Positions 9,723 through 19,115 of a stretch of 64,000 bases of DNA are shown here, one piece after another (the stretch's first letter is position 1; every line of letters begins with the position of its first letter). Below the pieces are notes generated by a model. That model worked only from the letters and a program-made list of their open reading frames with translations, searched no databases and had not been told where the DNA came from. The stretch lies in contig NZ_PXYK01000003.1 of the NCBI RefSeq assembly GCF_003012745.1, positions 124,001 through 188,000 of the forward strand. Reading direction: 5' to 3'. The DNA is from Kumtagia ephedrae (GTDB lineage: Bacteria > Pseudomonadota > Alphaproteobacteria > Rhizobiales > Rhizobiaceae). Both the position numbers and the translations under genes were made by a program.

Positions 9723-10715
9723 ATGACCACCTACCTGTCCTTCCTCGGCCCTTTGGCGCCGCGCTCGACCATCGCGCTCGCCCGCCTCGGCGTGATCGCG
9801 GCGCTGATCGCGCTCATCGTCTTCGGGGCGCTGCGCTACGACAACTTCCTGTCGTCCTACAACGCGCTCAGCTTCCTGCGCTACAACTCCATGTTCGCGC
9901 TGATCGCGCTGGGCATGGCGCTGGTGATCATGACCGGCGGCATCGACCTGTCGGTCGGCGGCACCGCTGCGATGGCGAGCGTGGTGGCGGCGATCTTCTC
10001 GCCCTACCACTGGGCCGCCGGACTCGCCGGCGGGCTCGCCGCCGGGCTGGTGGTCGGCATCATCAACGGCGTGGTCATCACCCGGCTGAAGATCCAGCCC
10101 TTCATAGCCACGCTGGCAGCCATGCTCGCCGCCTATGGCACCGGCCTGCTGCTCGCCGGCAACCAGTCCGTCTCCGTCTCCTACGACAGCGGCTTCACCG
10201 AGATCGGCCAAGGCGATTTCCTCGGCTTCCCGATTCCGGCCTGGATCGCGCTTGCCTTCTATATCGCCGGCTGGATCGCGCTGGAGCGGCACCCGGTCGG
10301 CCGGCGCGTCCTCGCCATCGGCGACGGCGAGGCGACGGCCAAGCTGATGGGCCTCAAGGTGGAGAAGACGCTGATGGGCGTCTACATCACCTCGGGCCTG
10401 TGCGCCGGCATGGCCGGCGTCATCCTCGCCGCGCAATTCGGCGCCGGCCAGCCGACCGAAGGCGTCGGCTGGGAGCTGTTCGCCATCGCCTCGGTGGTGG
10501 TCGGCGGCACGCTGCTCACCGGCGGCGTCGGCTCGATCGGCGCGACGCTGGCCGGCGCGCTGCTGCTCGCCATGGTGTTCAACATCCTCAACTTCGAGAA
10601 CGGCCTGGGCTGGATATCGCTCTCGGCCTACTGGCAATCGGTCATCCGCGGCCTGTTCCTGCTGGCCGTGGTCATTCTGCAGGCAAAGATCGCGGGAGCG
10701 CGTGCAAATGGTTGA
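9723..10715 (+). CDS. yjfF: Sugar ABC transporter permease, YjfF type
   Basis: Second membrane subunit of the YtfQRT-YjfF-like importer, 330 residues with multiple transmembrane helices. The motifs MTGGIDLSVGGTAAMASV, IINGVVITRLKIQPFIATLA and IASVVVGGTLLTGGVGSIG are diagnostic of the ribose/galactofuranose permease family. The start at ATG 9723 is near the type A repeat; no strong Shine-Dalgarno is visible. Its end overlaps the start of the SDR gene by 8 bp, so the two are translationally coupled. Confidence 0.88.
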   Translation: MTTYLSFLGPLAPRSTIALARLGVIAALIALIVFGALRYDNFLSSYNALSFLRYNSMFALIALGMALVIMTGGIDLSVGGTAAMASVVAAIFSPYHWAAGLAGGLAAGLVVGIINGVVITRLKIQPFIATLAAMLAAYGTGLLLAGNQSVSVSYDSGFTEIGQGDFLGFPIPAWIALAFYIAGWIALERHPVGRRVLAIGDGEATAKLMGLKVEKTLMGVYITSGLCAGMAGVILAAQFGAGQPTEGVGWELFAIASVVVGGTLLTGGVGSIGATLAGALLLAMVFNILNFENGLGWISLSAYWQSVIRGLFLLAVVILQAKIAGARANG

Positions 10716-11448
10716 TGAAAAATCGGAATTTTCGGGCAAGTCGGTGCTGGTCACCGGGGCCGGCAAAGGCATCGGCCTGGCGACGGCGAGACTCGCCGCC
10801 CGACGCGGTGCCGCGGTCGTCGCCGTAAGCCGCAGCCGCGAGGATCTGGAATCGCTTAGCGCCGAAATCGGATGTCGTACGTTAACCGCGGACCTCGCCG
10901 ACGCCGAGGCGGCGCGCGCGGCGGCGCGCGATGCGCAGCCGGTCGACTTTCTCGTCAATTGCGCCGGCTTCACCATTCTCGAATCGGTTCTCGACGTCAC
11001 CGTGGAATCCTTCGACCAGCTGATGGCGGTGAACACGCGCGCGCCGCTGATCTTCGTGCAGGAATACGCCAAGGCACGCATCGCCGCCGGGAAGGGCGGG
11101 GCGGTGGTCAACGTCTCCAGCATGTCCGCCTTCACCGGCTTCGCCGACCACGCCGCCTATTGCGCTTCCAAAGGCGGGCTCGACGCGATGAGCCGGGTCA
11201 TGGCCAACGAGCTCGGCCCGAAAGGCATCCGCGTCAATTGCGTCAACCCGGCGATCACACTGACCGCCATGGCCAGGAAGGCGTGGAGCGACCCCGAAAA
11301 ATCCGCGCCGATGCTGGCACGCATGCCGCTCGGCCGCTTCCTCGAGCCGGAGGAGGTGGCAGAGGTCATCCTGTTCCTGCTGTCCGACCGCGCCTCCATG
11401 GTCAACGGCCTGTCCATGCCGGTGGATTCGGGCTTCAAGGTGACGTAA
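10708..11448 (+). CDS. SDR family oxidoreductase (carbonyl/L-xylulose reductase-like)
   Basis: A 246-residue short-chain dehydrogenase. It has the NAD(P)-binding TGAGKGIG near residue 16, NCAG, a catalytic serine in VSSMSAF and the catalytic YCASK motif. The closest recognisable branch is the tetrameric L-xylulose/dicarbonyl reductases. The ATG at 10708 has GGGAG nine bases upstream and overlaps the yjfF-like gene by 8 bp; a GTG at 10702 is the alternative. Being in the sugar importer operon, it probably reduces or oxidises the imported carbohydrate. The exact substrate is unknown. Confidence 0.85.
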   Translation: MVDEKSEFSGKSVLVTGAGKGIGLATARLAARRGAAVVAVSRSREDLESLSAEIGCRTLTADLADAEAARAAARDAQPVDFLVNCAGFTILESVLDVTVESFDQLMAVNTRAPLIFVQEYAKARIAAGKGGAVVNVSSMSAFTGFADHAAYCASKGGLDAMSRVMANELGPKGIRVNCVNPAITLTAMARKAWSDPEKSAPMLARMPLGRFLEPEEVAEVILFLLSDRASMVNGLSMPVDSGFKVT

Positions 11449-11456
11449 GGCAGGCG

Positions 11457-11798
11457 ATGCCCTCGCTCAGCCTGCGCATCAATCTTGATCCCGACGGACG
11501 CATCGGCCCCGGCAAGATCGAGCTTCTGGAACACATCGCCGCCTTCGGCTCGATCTCGGCGGCAGCGCGGCGCATGGACATGTCCTACAAGCATGCCTGG
11601 GACCTGGTCGAGGAGATGAACGTGCTGTTCGGCAAGCCGGTGGTCGCCGCCCAGACCGGCGGCAAGAAGGGCGGCGGCGCCCAGCTCACCGCCGTCGGCC
11701 TGGCCGTGGTGGCGCGCTTCCGCGCCATCGAGCGCGCTGCCCTGGCCGCCGCAGCGCCCCACATGACCGCCCTGCAGGCGGAGATCGACGCGGCGTGA
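11457..11798 (+). CDS. Stand-alone ModE N-terminal-type winged-HTH regulator
   Basis: A 113-residue protein matching only the DNA-binding domain of ModE. It contains KIELLEHIAAFGSISAAARR followed by MDMSYKHAWDLVEEMN, the ModE/LysR-type winged helix. The molybdate-binding TOBE domains of full ModE are absent. The ATG at 11457 is 9 bp after the SDR stop, with AAGGCAGG upstream. No molybdate transporter or molybdenum enzyme is in the window; it sits last in the sugar operon. Such small HTH proteins are common in rhizobia and their effector is often unknown. Confidence 0.8.
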   Translation: MPSLSLRINLDPDGRIGPGKIELLEHIAAFGSISAAARRMDMSYKHAWDLVEEMNVLFGKPVVAAQTGGKKGGGAQLTAVGLAVVARFRAIERAALAAAAPHMTALQAEIDAA

Positions 11799-11863
11799 CG
11801 CGCGCTGCACTGGGAGTGCCGCTGTCTGTATGTCAGCTTTTGCTTGCATGCTCTTGATGAATC

Positions 11864-11880
11864 GTAAGCGATCTGCTTAC
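11864..11880. promoter_or_regulatory. Inverted repeat before higB, candidate autoregulatory operator
   Basis: GTAAGC (11864-11869) and GCTTAC (11875-11880) form a perfect inverted repeat with a 5-bp spacer, ending 7 bp before the toxin ATG. HigA-type antitoxins bind such palindromes over their own promoter, so this is the likely site of self-repression. Confidence 0.55.
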
Positions 11881-11887
11881 ATTCGCC

Positions 11888-12166
11888 ATGATAAGGTCCT
11901 TCAAACACAAGGGCTTCTCCGACCTGTTCGCGAGTGGCAAAACGTCGAAGATCGACGCCAGGATGCACAAGCGGATTATGGTTCGGCTGGACCGCTTGGA
12001 TGCCGCGACACGCCCGGAAGACATGAACCTCCCGGGTTTCGACTACCACGCTTTGATCGGCTTCAACCCGACGCGCTACACCGGTCACGTGAACGGGCCC
12101 TGGTGCATGACATTCGAATTCGACGGAACCGACGCCGCGAAGGTCGATTTCGAGCAATACCACTGA
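11888..12166 (+). CDS. higB: Type II toxin, HigB/RelE family
   Basis: A 92-residue protein starting MIRSFKHKGFSDLFASG, the typical HigB opening. The conserved core FDYHALIGFNPTRYTGHVNG and WCMTFEFDGTDAAKVDFEQYH place it in the RelE-like ribosome-dependent mRNA interferases. Toxin precedes antitoxin, the usual HigBA order. The next ATG lies 11-24 bp after its stop. Length and motifs look intact, so the toxin is probably functional. Confidence 0.9.
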   Translation: MIRSFKHKGFSDLFASGKTSKIDARMHKRIMVRLDRLDAATRPEDMNLPGFDYHALIGFNPTRYTGHVNGPWCMTFEFDGTDAAKVDFEQYH

Positions 12167-12189
12167 TCACCGATGTGATGGAGAGTATG

Positions 12190-12501
12190 ATGGTCCTCTA
12201 CGAAGTATGCCGGCCGACCGAGCGGTGCCCGTCGCATCCGGGGGCGCTGCTTGATGACATCATTCCCGCAACCGGTCGGAGGAAGGGGGAGATCGCCAGC
12301 CTGCTGGGGATTTCCCGGCAGCATCTCTACGACATCGTCCGGGAGCGCAAGCCGGTGTCTCCGGAGGTGGCTGCTCGGCTGGGCAAGCTGTTCGGTGATG
12401 GCGCCGCCGTTTGGCTCCGGATGCAAGCTGCCTACGATGCCTGGCACGCCGAGCGGGAAGTGGACGTCAGCAACATACCCACGCTGAGGACGGCCGCCTG
12501 A
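12190..12501 (+). CDS. higA: HigA-family antitoxin, XRE-type HTH
   Basis: Neutralises the preceding toxin and represses the promoter. About 103 residues, with SHPGALLDDIIPATG and the helix-turn-helix KGEIASLLGISRQHLYDIV, typical of the HigA (VapI) subgroup. The reading frame has ATGs at 12178, 12187 and 12190. The last is chosen because GGAG (12180-12183) lies six bases upstream; any of the three may be used. It ends 109 bp before the transglutaminase gene, with nothing clear in that gap. Confidence 0.87.
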   Translation: MVLYEVCRPTERCPSHPGALLDDIIPATGRRKGEIASLLGISRQHLYDIVRERKPVSPEVAARLGKLFGDGAAVWLRMQAAYDAWHAEREVDVSNIPTLRTAA

Positions 12502-12610
12502 CGGCATGGCGGATCTTCTTCTTTTCGCACTGCAATAAACGCTTGGCGGGCCTTGCCGATTTGTGGGAGTGTGGCGAAATCGACCCCGGCGAAAGGTTTT
12601 CGCGCAGCCC

Positions 12611-15600
12611 ATGGCCATCCTGGCAGCCGTCCATCATCTGACCCACTATCGATACGACCGGCCGGTCGTGCTCGCGCCGCAGGTCGTCCGGCTGAAGCCC
12701 GCCCCGCATTCGCGCACCAAGGTGCCGAGCCATTCGCTGAAGGTTTCGCCGGCCAACCACTTCGTCAACGTCCAGCAGGACCCCTACGGCAACTTCCTGG
12801 CGCGCTACGTCTTCCCCGATCCGGTCAGCGAGTTGAAGATCGAGGTCGACCTCGTCGCCGACATGACTGTCTACAACCCGTTCGACTTCTTCGTCGAACC
12901 CTCCGCCGAAACCTGGCCGTTCGACTATCCGGAAGAGCTCGCCGAGGACCTTTCCATCTACCGTAAGCCCGAGCCGGCCGAGCAGGCGCTCGACGCTTTT
13001 CTCGCCTCGATCGACCGCTCGCCGCAGAACACCGTCACCTTCATCGTCGACCTCAACGCCCGCATCCAGCGTGAGGTCGCCTATATCGTGCGCATGGAGC
13101 CCGGCGTGCAGGCGCCGCAAGAGACGTTGGCGCTGGCAAAAGGCTCGTGCCGCGACTCGAGCTGGCTGCTGGTGCAGGTGCTGCGAAACCTCGGCTTTGC
13201 CGCCCGCTTCGTTTCCGGCTACCTCATCCAACTCAAGCCTGATCTCGTCGCGCTCGACGGCCCGCCCGGCACCGCGGCCGACTTCACCGACCTGCATGCC
13301 TGGTGCGAGGTCTACCTGCCCGGCGCCGGCTGGATCGGCCTCGACCCGACGTCCGGCCTGCTCACCGGCGAAAGCCACGTGCCGCTCGCCGCCACGCCGC
13401 ATTACCGCAACGCCGCGCCCATTTCCGGCATGGCGAGCTTCGCCGAGGTCGATTTCGACTTCGACATGCAGGTGACCCGCATCGCCGAGCATCCGCGCAT
13501 CACGAAACCCTTCTCCGACGAATCCTGGGAAGCGCTGGAGAGGCTCGGCAACGAGGTCGACGTGGTGCTCGACAAGCAGGACGTGCGCCTCACCATGGGC
13601 GGCGAGCCGACCTTCGTGTCGATCGACGACTTCGAATCGGCCGAGTGGAACACCGCCGCCGTCGGCCCGACCAAGCGGCAGAAGGCCGACGTGCTGATCC
13701 GCAGACTGCGCGACAAATTCGCGCCGGGCGGTTTTCTCCACTACGGCCAAGGCAAATGGTATCCCGGCGAATCGCTGCCGCGCTGGACCTTTTCGCTCTA
13801 CTGGCGCGCCGACGGCGAGCCGGTGTGGCGCGATCCCAGCCTCATCGCGACGGAGAAGGGCGCGCCAAAGGCCGGCCACAAGGACGCCGAGGTGCTGCTC
13901 AAGGCGATGGCGATCGGGCTCGGCATCGACGCCGGGATGGTCGACGAGGCCTATGAGGATCCGGCCGAGTGGGTGCTGAAGGAAGCGAAGCTGCCGGACA
14001 ATCTCGATCCGACCAACTCCAAGCTCGCCGACCCGGAGGAGCGCAGCCGCATGGCGCGCGTCTTCGAGCGCGGACTGACGGCGCCCTCCGGCTACGTGCT
14101 GCCGATCCAGCGCTGGAACGCCGCGGCGAGCGACGGGCGCCGATGGCGCTCGGAGAAGTGGAAGACGCGGCGTGGCCGGCTGTTCCTGGTGCCGGGCGAT
14201 TCGCCCGTCGGCTACCGCCTGCCGCTCGGTACTCTGCCCCATATCCCGCCCGCGCAATTTCCCTATGTCGTGCCCGTCGACCCCTCGGTGCCTCGCGGAC
14301 CGCTGCCGCCCAATCCGCAACCGCCGGCGGCTGCCGCCCCGGCGGGCGGCGACGCCCCCGGCCGTGCCCAGATCGAGGCGTCGTTCACGGCCGCGACCGG
14401 CGGGCAGGAGATCGTCGAGCAGCAGCTTTCCGGCATCGACGGGGCGGTGCGCACCGCGATCTCGGTCGAGCCGCGCGACGGCCGCCTGACCATCTTCATG
14501 CCGCCGGTCGAATCCCTGGAGGATTATCTCGAACTGGTCGCGGCGGCGGAGGCGGCGGCGCGCGACACCGGGCTTCCCGTCCATATCGAAGGCTACGCGC
14601 CGCCGCACGATCCGCGCCTCAACGTCATCCGCGTGGCTCCCGACCCCGGCGTCATCGAGGTCAACGTCCATCCGGCCAAGAGCTGGGCCGACTGCGTCGC
14701 CACCACCACGACGCTCTATGAGGAGGCCCGCCAGAGCCGTCTCGGCGCGGAAAAATTCATGATCGACGGCCGCCACACCGGCACCGGCGGCGGCAACCAT
14801 GTCGTGGTCGGCGGGGCCACGCCGAACGACAGCCCGTTCCTGCGCCGCCCCGACCTCTTGAAGAGCCTGGTGCTCTACTGGCAGCGGCACCCCGCGCTTT
14901 CCTATCTGTTCTCCGGCCTGTTCATCGGCCCGACCAGCCAGGCGCCGCGCTTCGACGAGGCCCGCCACGACAGCCTGTACGAGCTGGAGATCGCGCTGGC
15001 GCAGGTGCCGATGCCGGGCGAGGGGACCGCCCCGCTGCCCTGGCTGGTCGACCGGTTGTTCCGCAACCTGCTCGTCGACGTCACCGGCAACACCCATCGC
15101 TCGGAGATCTGCATCGACAAGCTGTTCTCGCCCGACGGGCCGACCGGCCGGCTCGGCCTGGTCGAGTTCCGCGGCTTCGAGATGCCGCCCAATGCGCGCA
15201 TGAGCCTCGCCCAGCAGCTCCTGGTGCGCGCCATCGTCGCGCGGCTGTGGACGGCGCCGCTGTCTGGCCGCTTCACCCGCTGGGGCACGGCGCTGCACGA
15301 CCGCTTCATGCTGCCGCATTATGTCTGGCAGGATTTTTTGGACGTGCTGGAAGACCTGAAGCAGAACGGTTTTACCTTCCGCCCCGAATGGTTTTCCGCC
15401 CAGTTCGAGTTCCGCTTCCCCTTCTGCGGCGAGGTCGCCCATGCCGGCGTGAAGCTGGAACTCAGGCAGGCGCTGGAGCCGTGGCATGTGATGGGCGAGC
15501 AGGGGGCGATCGGCGGCACGGTGCGCTTCGTCGATTCCTCCGTCGAGCGGCTGCAGCTGCGCACCGAAGGCCTGAACCCGGAGCGCCACGCAGTGCTGTG

Positions 15601-15964
15601 CAACAAACGCCTCGTGCCGATGAGGCCGACCGACGACCGAGAGGTCGCGGTGGCCGGCGTGCGTTTCAAGGCGTGGCAGCCGGCGTCCGGCATGCACCCG
15701 GCGCTGCCGGTCGACACGCCGCTCACCTTCGATATCTACGACCGCTGGTCCGGCCGCGCCGTCGGCGGCTGCGTCTACCATGTCGCGCATCCCGGCGGCC
15801 GCAACTACGAGACCTTCCCGGTCAACGCCAACGAGGCGGAGGCGCGCCGCCTCGCTCGCTTCGAGAGCTTCGGCCACACGCCGGGGCCGTTCGAGTTTTC
15901 CGACGAGCACCCCGCCGCCGACTTCCCGATGACGCTCGACCTCAGACGGCCGGCGGGGGTGTGA
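12611..15964 (+). CDS. Transglutaminase-like protein fused to DUF2126
   Basis: A 1117-residue two-part protein. The N-terminal region has the bacterial transglutaminase N-domain ([18 protein letters not shown]) and a papain-like core. The catalytic triad is visible as C180 in [10 protein letters not shown]229 in DLHAWCEVY and D245 in GLDPTSG. From about residue 300 to the end is DUF2126 (COG4196), with the segments [14 protein letters not shown] and [18 protein letters not shown]. The ATG at 12611 fits the family start; the frame is open to 12563. It is followed by an ATP-grasp/alpha-E gene and a second transglutaminase, a conserved set predicted to make or trim an unknown peptide or isopeptide. 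Its product is unknown. Confidence 0.88.
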   Translation: MAILAAVHHLTHYRYDRPVVLAPQVVRLKPAPHSRTKVPSHSLKVSPANHFVNVQQDPYGNFLARYVFPDPVSELKIEVDLVADMTVYNPFDFFVEPSAETWPFDYPEELAEDLSIYRKPEPAEQALDAFLASIDRSPQNTVTFIVDLNARIQREVAYIVRMEPGVQAPQETLALAKGSCRDSSWLLVQVLRNLGFAARFVSGYLIQLKPDLVALDGPPGTAADFTDLHAWCEVYLPGAGWIGLDPTSGLLTGESHVPLAATPHYRNAAPISGMASFAEVDFDFDMQVTRIAEHPRITKPFSDESWEALERLGNEVDVVLDKQDVRLTMGGEPTFVSIDDFESAEWNTAAVGPTKRQKADVLIRRLRDKFAPGGFLHYGQGKWYPGESLPRWTFSLYWRADGEPVWRDPSLIATEKGAPKAGHKDAEVLLKAMAIGLGIDAGMVDEAYEDPAEWVLKEAKLPDNLDPTNSKLADPEERSRMARVFERGLTAPSGYVLPIQRWNAAASDGRRWRSEKWKTRRGRLFLVPGDSPVGYRLPLGTLPHIPPAQFPYVVPVDPSVPRGPLPPNPQPPAAAAPAGGDAPGRAQIEASFTAATGGQEIVEQQLSGIDGAVRTAISVEPRDGRLTIFMPPVESLEDYLELVAAAEAAARDTGLPVHIEGYAPPHDPRLNVIRVAPDPGVIEVNVHPAKSWADCVATTTTLYEEARQSRLGAEKFMIDGRHTGTGGGNHVVVGGATPNDSPFLRRPDLLKSLVLYWQRHPALSYLFSGLFIGPTSQAPRFDEARHDSLYELEIALAQVPMPGEGTAPLPWLVDRLFRNLLVDVTGNTHRSEICIDKLFSPDGPTGRLGLVEFRGFEMPPNARMSLAQQLLVRAIVARLWTAPLSGRFTRWGTALHDRFMLPHYVWQDFLDVLEDLKQNGFTFRPEWFSAQFEFRFPFCGEVAHAGVKLELRQALEPWHVMGEQGAIGGTVRFVDSSVERLQLRTEGLNPERHAVLCNKRLVPMRPTDDREVAVAGVRFKAWQPASGMHPALPVDTPLTFDIYDRWSGRAVGGCVYHVAHPGGRNYETFPVNANEAEARRLARFESFGHTPGPFEFSDEHPAADFPMTLDLRRPAGV

Positions 15965-16012
15965 GGAGATGGGGAGGAATAGGGTCGGGTGTCCGTCGAA
16001 GAGAGGGCTTAT

Positions 16013-16203
16013 GCCCCTTCGCACCCCCCTCTGTCCTAAGCTTGTCGAATGGGCCGGCCATCTCCCCCGCAAGATGGGAGATCAGCAGCTTCGCTCTCAG
16101 CACATCTCCAGCAGCGCCGGCGACTTGCGAACCCAAACCGGCCAGCTGATCTCCCCCCTTGCGGGGGAGATGTCCGGCAGGACAGAGGGGGGTGCGAAGG
16201 GGC
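16013..16203. repeat. Palindromic repeat, type A (about 190 bp)
   Basis: The left arm starts GCCCCTTCGCACCCCCCTCT and the right arm ends with its complement GGGGGGTGCGAAGGGGC. The left arm carries an extra segment AAGCTTGTCGAATGGGCC that the right arm lacks. The intact right-arm string CTCCCCCCTTGCGGGGGAGA here is the reference for the interrupted copy at 18655-19076. It fills the gap before the ATP-grasp gene. Confidence 0.8.
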
Positions 16204-16228
16204 GCGGCTTGCCCTCTGGAGGAATGCA

Positions 16229-18628
16229 ATGAGGGCGTCCACGGCATCCCCGGACCGTAAGCCCCATCCCCTCCTCGACGGCTACCGCCCCTTGCCCGGC
16301 ATTCCCGACGAGATGGTCGACGCCGCCGGCAATCCGCGGCCGGTCTGGAAAAATTTCATCGCCGTCCTCGAAAACCTCGGCCCGGACGAGCTGACGAAGC
16401 GCTTCGCCCGCGCTGACCAGTATCTGCGCGACGCCGGCGTTTACTACCGCGTCTACGACAGGGTCGACGCCAACGAGCGCGAATGGCCGCTGTCGCACCT
16501 CCCGCTGCTGATCGGCGAGGAGGAATGGGCGGCGATCAGCGCCGGACTGATCCAGCGGGCCGAGCTGTTCGAGGCGATCCTCTCCGACATCTTTGGCGAC
16601 AACCGGCTGGTCGCCGACGGGCTGCTGCCGCCCGGCCTGATCGCGGCAAGCCCCGAATATCTGCGCCCGCTCGCCGGGGTGAGGCCCGCCGGCGGGCACT
16701 TCCTGCATTTCTGCGCCTTCGAGCTCGGCCGCGGGCCGGACGGCGGCTGGTGGGTGCTGGGCGACCGCACCCAGGCGCCGTCCGGCGCCGGCTTCGCGCT
16801 GGAGAATCGCGTCGCCACCACCCGCGCGCTCGCCGACCTCTACGCCGAGATGCATGTCGAGCGGCTCGCCGGCTTTTTCCGCCGTTTTCGCGACGCGCTG
16901 GTCGAGGCGGCCGGCGATCCGGAAGGCCGCGTCGCCATTCTCACCCCCGGCCCGCTCAACGAGACCTATTACGAGCACGCCTATATTGCCCGCTATCTCG
17001 GCATCATGCTCTTGGAGGGCGAGGACCTTACCGTGTCGGAAGGCCGGCTGATGGTGCGCACCGTCTCCGGGCCGAAGCCGGTCAGCGTTCTGTGGCGGCG
17101 GCTTGACGCCGCCTTCGCCGACCCGCTGGAGCTCAATGCAGCCTCGCGAATCGGCACGCCTGGCCTTGTGCAAGCCGTGCGCCAGGGCTCGGTCGCGGTG
17201 GTGAATGCGCTGGGGTCCGGAATACTGGAGACACGGGCGCTGCTCGCTTTCCTGCCGCGCATCTGCCGAAAGCTGCGCGGCGAGGAACTGGCGCTGCCGT
17301 CCATCGCCACCTGGTGGTGCGGCCAGCCGGCCGAGCGCGACCACGTTGTGGCCAATCTCGACCGCATGATGGTCGGGCCGGCGCTGTCGACGCGGCTTGC
17401 CTTCGAGGACGACGGCGCGACCCGCCTCGGCGCGTCGCTCGATGCGGCCGGGCGCGAGGCACTGACCCGGCAACTGCAGGCGGACGGCCAGAGCTTCGTC
17501 GGTCAGGAGGCGGTCACGCTGTCGACCACGCCGGTCTATCGGGATGGCGCGCTGGAGCCGCGGCCGGCGGCCTTGCGTGTGCATCTGGCGCGCACGCCGC
17601 AGGGCTGGATCGTCATGCCGGGCGGTTTCGCCCGCGTCGGCGAGACGGAGGACACGGCGGCGATCGCCATGCAGCGTGGCGGCCATGCCGCCGACGTCTG
17701 GGTGGTGTCCGGCCGGGCTGTGGAACGGGAGACGCTGCTGCCCGAGGCCGGCGACGGCTTTGCCCGCCGCACGCCCGGCAGCCTGCCCAGCCGCGCGGCC
17801 GAAAACCTGACGTGGCTCGGCCGTTACGTCGAGCGGGCCGAGGACACGGTCAGGGTGCTGCGCGCCTATCACGTCCGCCTCGCCGAAACCGGCGATCCCG
17901 AGATGCCGTTGCTGGCCGACATGCGCGCGCATATGGAGCCGATCGGCATCGACATGGCGGCGGCCGTGCCGCTCGGCCTGCTTTCCAACATCGACAGTGC
18001 CGTCTCCAGCGCCGGCCAGATCCGCGACCGTTTTTCGCCCGACGGCTGGCTGGCGCTGCGCGACCTGTCGGCGACGCTGCACCGCTTCGCCGGCACGGTC
18101 GAGCCGGGCGACGACGCGACGCGCGCCATGACCGTGCTGTTGCGCAAGATCGCCGGCTTCTCCGGCCTGCTCAACGAGAACATGTACCGCTTCACCGGCT
18201 GGCGTTTTCTGGAGATCGGACGGCGGCTGGAGCGGGCGATCCAGATTTCCCGCATGCTCGGCCGGGTGACGCGCGACGACGCGCCGGACGGCGCGCTCGA
18301 CATGATGCTGGAGGTGGGCGACAGCGTCATGACCCACCGCCGCCAATATACGGTGCGCGCGGGGTGCGGCACCGTCGTCGACCTTCTGGCGCTCGACCCG
18401 CTCAACCCGCGCTCGGTATTGTTCCAGCTCGAACGTCTCAAATACGAGATCGACCACCTGCCGGACGCCGACCGCCACGGCCTGTCGGCGCCGGCCAAGG
18501 AAGTGTGGCGGCTGCACACCGGGCTGGCCACGCACGAGCCGGCCGAGCTCGACCCCGACGCGCTCGACCAGATCGCCTGGGACGTCGGCGGGCTCTACGA
18601 GACGCTGGCGAAGGCGTATTTCGGGTGA
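16229..18628 (+). CDS. Circularly permuted ATP-grasp protein fused to alpha-E domain
   Basis: A 799-residue protein. Residues about 20-490 match the circularly permuted ATP-grasp type 2 family (COG2308): ARADQYLRDAGVYYRVYD, FGDNRLVADGLLPP and LGDRTQAPSGAGFALENRV. Residues about 520-799 match the helical alpha-E domain (COG2307): LTWLGRYVERAEDTVRVLRA and LLALDPLNPRSVLFQLERL. ATP-grasp enzymes form amide bonds by acyl-phosphate chemistry; alpha-E is of unknown role. The ATG at 16229 has GGAGGAA just upstream. In many bacteria these are two genes; here they are fused, as often in rhizobia. It is sandwiched between two transglutaminase genes, supporting a joint peptide ligase and peptidase system. 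Confidence 0.88.
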   Translation: MRASTASPDRKPHPLLDGYRPLPGIPDEMVDAAGNPRPVWKNFIAVLENLGPDELTKRFARADQYLRDAGVYYRVYDRVDANEREWPLSHLPLLIGEEEWAAISAGLIQRAELFEAILSDIFGDNRLVADGLLPPGLIAASPEYLRPLAGVRPAGGHFLHFCAFELGRGPDGGWWVLGDRTQAPSGAGFALENRVATTRALADLYAEMHVERLAGFFRRFRDALVEAAGDPEGRVAILTPGPLNETYYEHAYIARYLGIMLLEGEDLTVSEGRLMVRTVSGPKPVSVLWRRLDAAFADPLELNAASRIGTPGLVQAVRQGSVAVVNALGSGILETRALLAFLPRICRKLRGEELALPSIATWWCGQPAERDHVVANLDRMMVGPALSTRLAFEDDGATRLGASLDAAGREALTRQLQADGQSFVGQEAVTLSTTPVYRDGALEPRPAALRVHLARTPQGWIVMPGGFARVGETEDTAAIAMQRGGHAADVWVVSGRAVERETLLPEAGDGFARRTPGSLPSRAAENLTWLGRYVERAEDTVRVLRAYHVRLAETGDPEMPLLADMRAHMEPIGIDMAAAVPLGLLSNIDSAVSSAGQIRDRFSPDGWLALRDLSATLHRFAGTVEPGDDATRAMTVLLRKIAGFSGLLNENMYRFTGWRFLEIGRRLERAIQISRMLGRVTRDDAPDGALDMMLEVGDSVMTHRRQYTVRAGCGTVVDLLALDPLNPRSVLFQLERLKYEIDHLPDADRHGLSAPAKEVWRLHTGLATHEPAELDPDALDQIAWDVGGLYETLAKAYFG

Positions 18629-18654
18629 AGGCGGCCTTGGAATTGAACGAGACG

Positions 18655-19076
18655 CGCCCCTTCGCACCCCCCTCTGTCCTGAGCTTGTCGAATGGGCCGG
18701 ACATCTCCCCCGCGAGGGGGGAGATTGGCGGTTTCGTCCATACGGCCTTTCCGCCGGTGGTTAGCGAAAGCCGGGCGGCCGATGTAATCTCCCCCCTTGC
18801 GGGCAGGGCGATCGCCTATGGAAGTTCTGGAAGGGTCGGCCGGCGGGTTACCCCCACCCCTAACCCCTCCCCTCAAGGGGGAGGCGGACTTTGCGGCCGC
18901 CATGCCGAGCGAAATCGTCACCGATTCATGTCTGGCACAACAGCGGCAAGATCCCCCTCCCCCTTGAGGGGAGGGGTTAGGGGTGGGGGTAGCTCAATAT
19001 ACGATTGCCCTGTCCTTGCGGGGGAGATGTCCGGCCCACTCGACAAGCTCAGGACAGAGGCGGGTGCGAAGGGGCG
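18655..19076. repeat. Palindromic repeat, type A, interrupted by a second repeat element
   Basis: The outer arms are 18655-18727, starting CGCCCCTTCGCACCCCCCTC, and a right arm split into 18784-18803 and 19014-19076, ending GGGTGCGAAGGGGCG. Removing 18804-19022 restores CTCCCCCCTTGCGGGGGAGA, exactly as in the intact copy at 16013-16203. The 487-bp gap between the ATP-grasp and second transglutaminase genes holds only these repeats. Confidence 0.8.
18804..19013. mobile_element. MITE-like palindromic element (type B, about 210 bp) with 9-bp target duplication
   Basis: The core is a 143-bp inverted repeat (18849-18991) with arms beginning TACCCCCACCCCTAACCCCT. The outer ends form short terminal inverted repeats, CAGGGCGATCG on the left and the complement of CAGGGCAATCG on the right. 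The host sequence CCTTGCGGG occurs on both sides (18795-18803 and 19014-19022), a direct target-site duplication. No transposase is encoded, so it would need one in trans. A relative with a core of the same length lies in pbpC. Confidence 0.7.
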
Positions 19077-19115
19077 TCTGCATCGCGTGCTCTCTTTGCC
19101 CATCAGAGCCCTCTG

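Noticed and set aside
18629-19115. Possible CRISPR array or tandem repeat
   Set aside because: The repeats are inverted arms of palindromes, not regularly spaced direct repeats.
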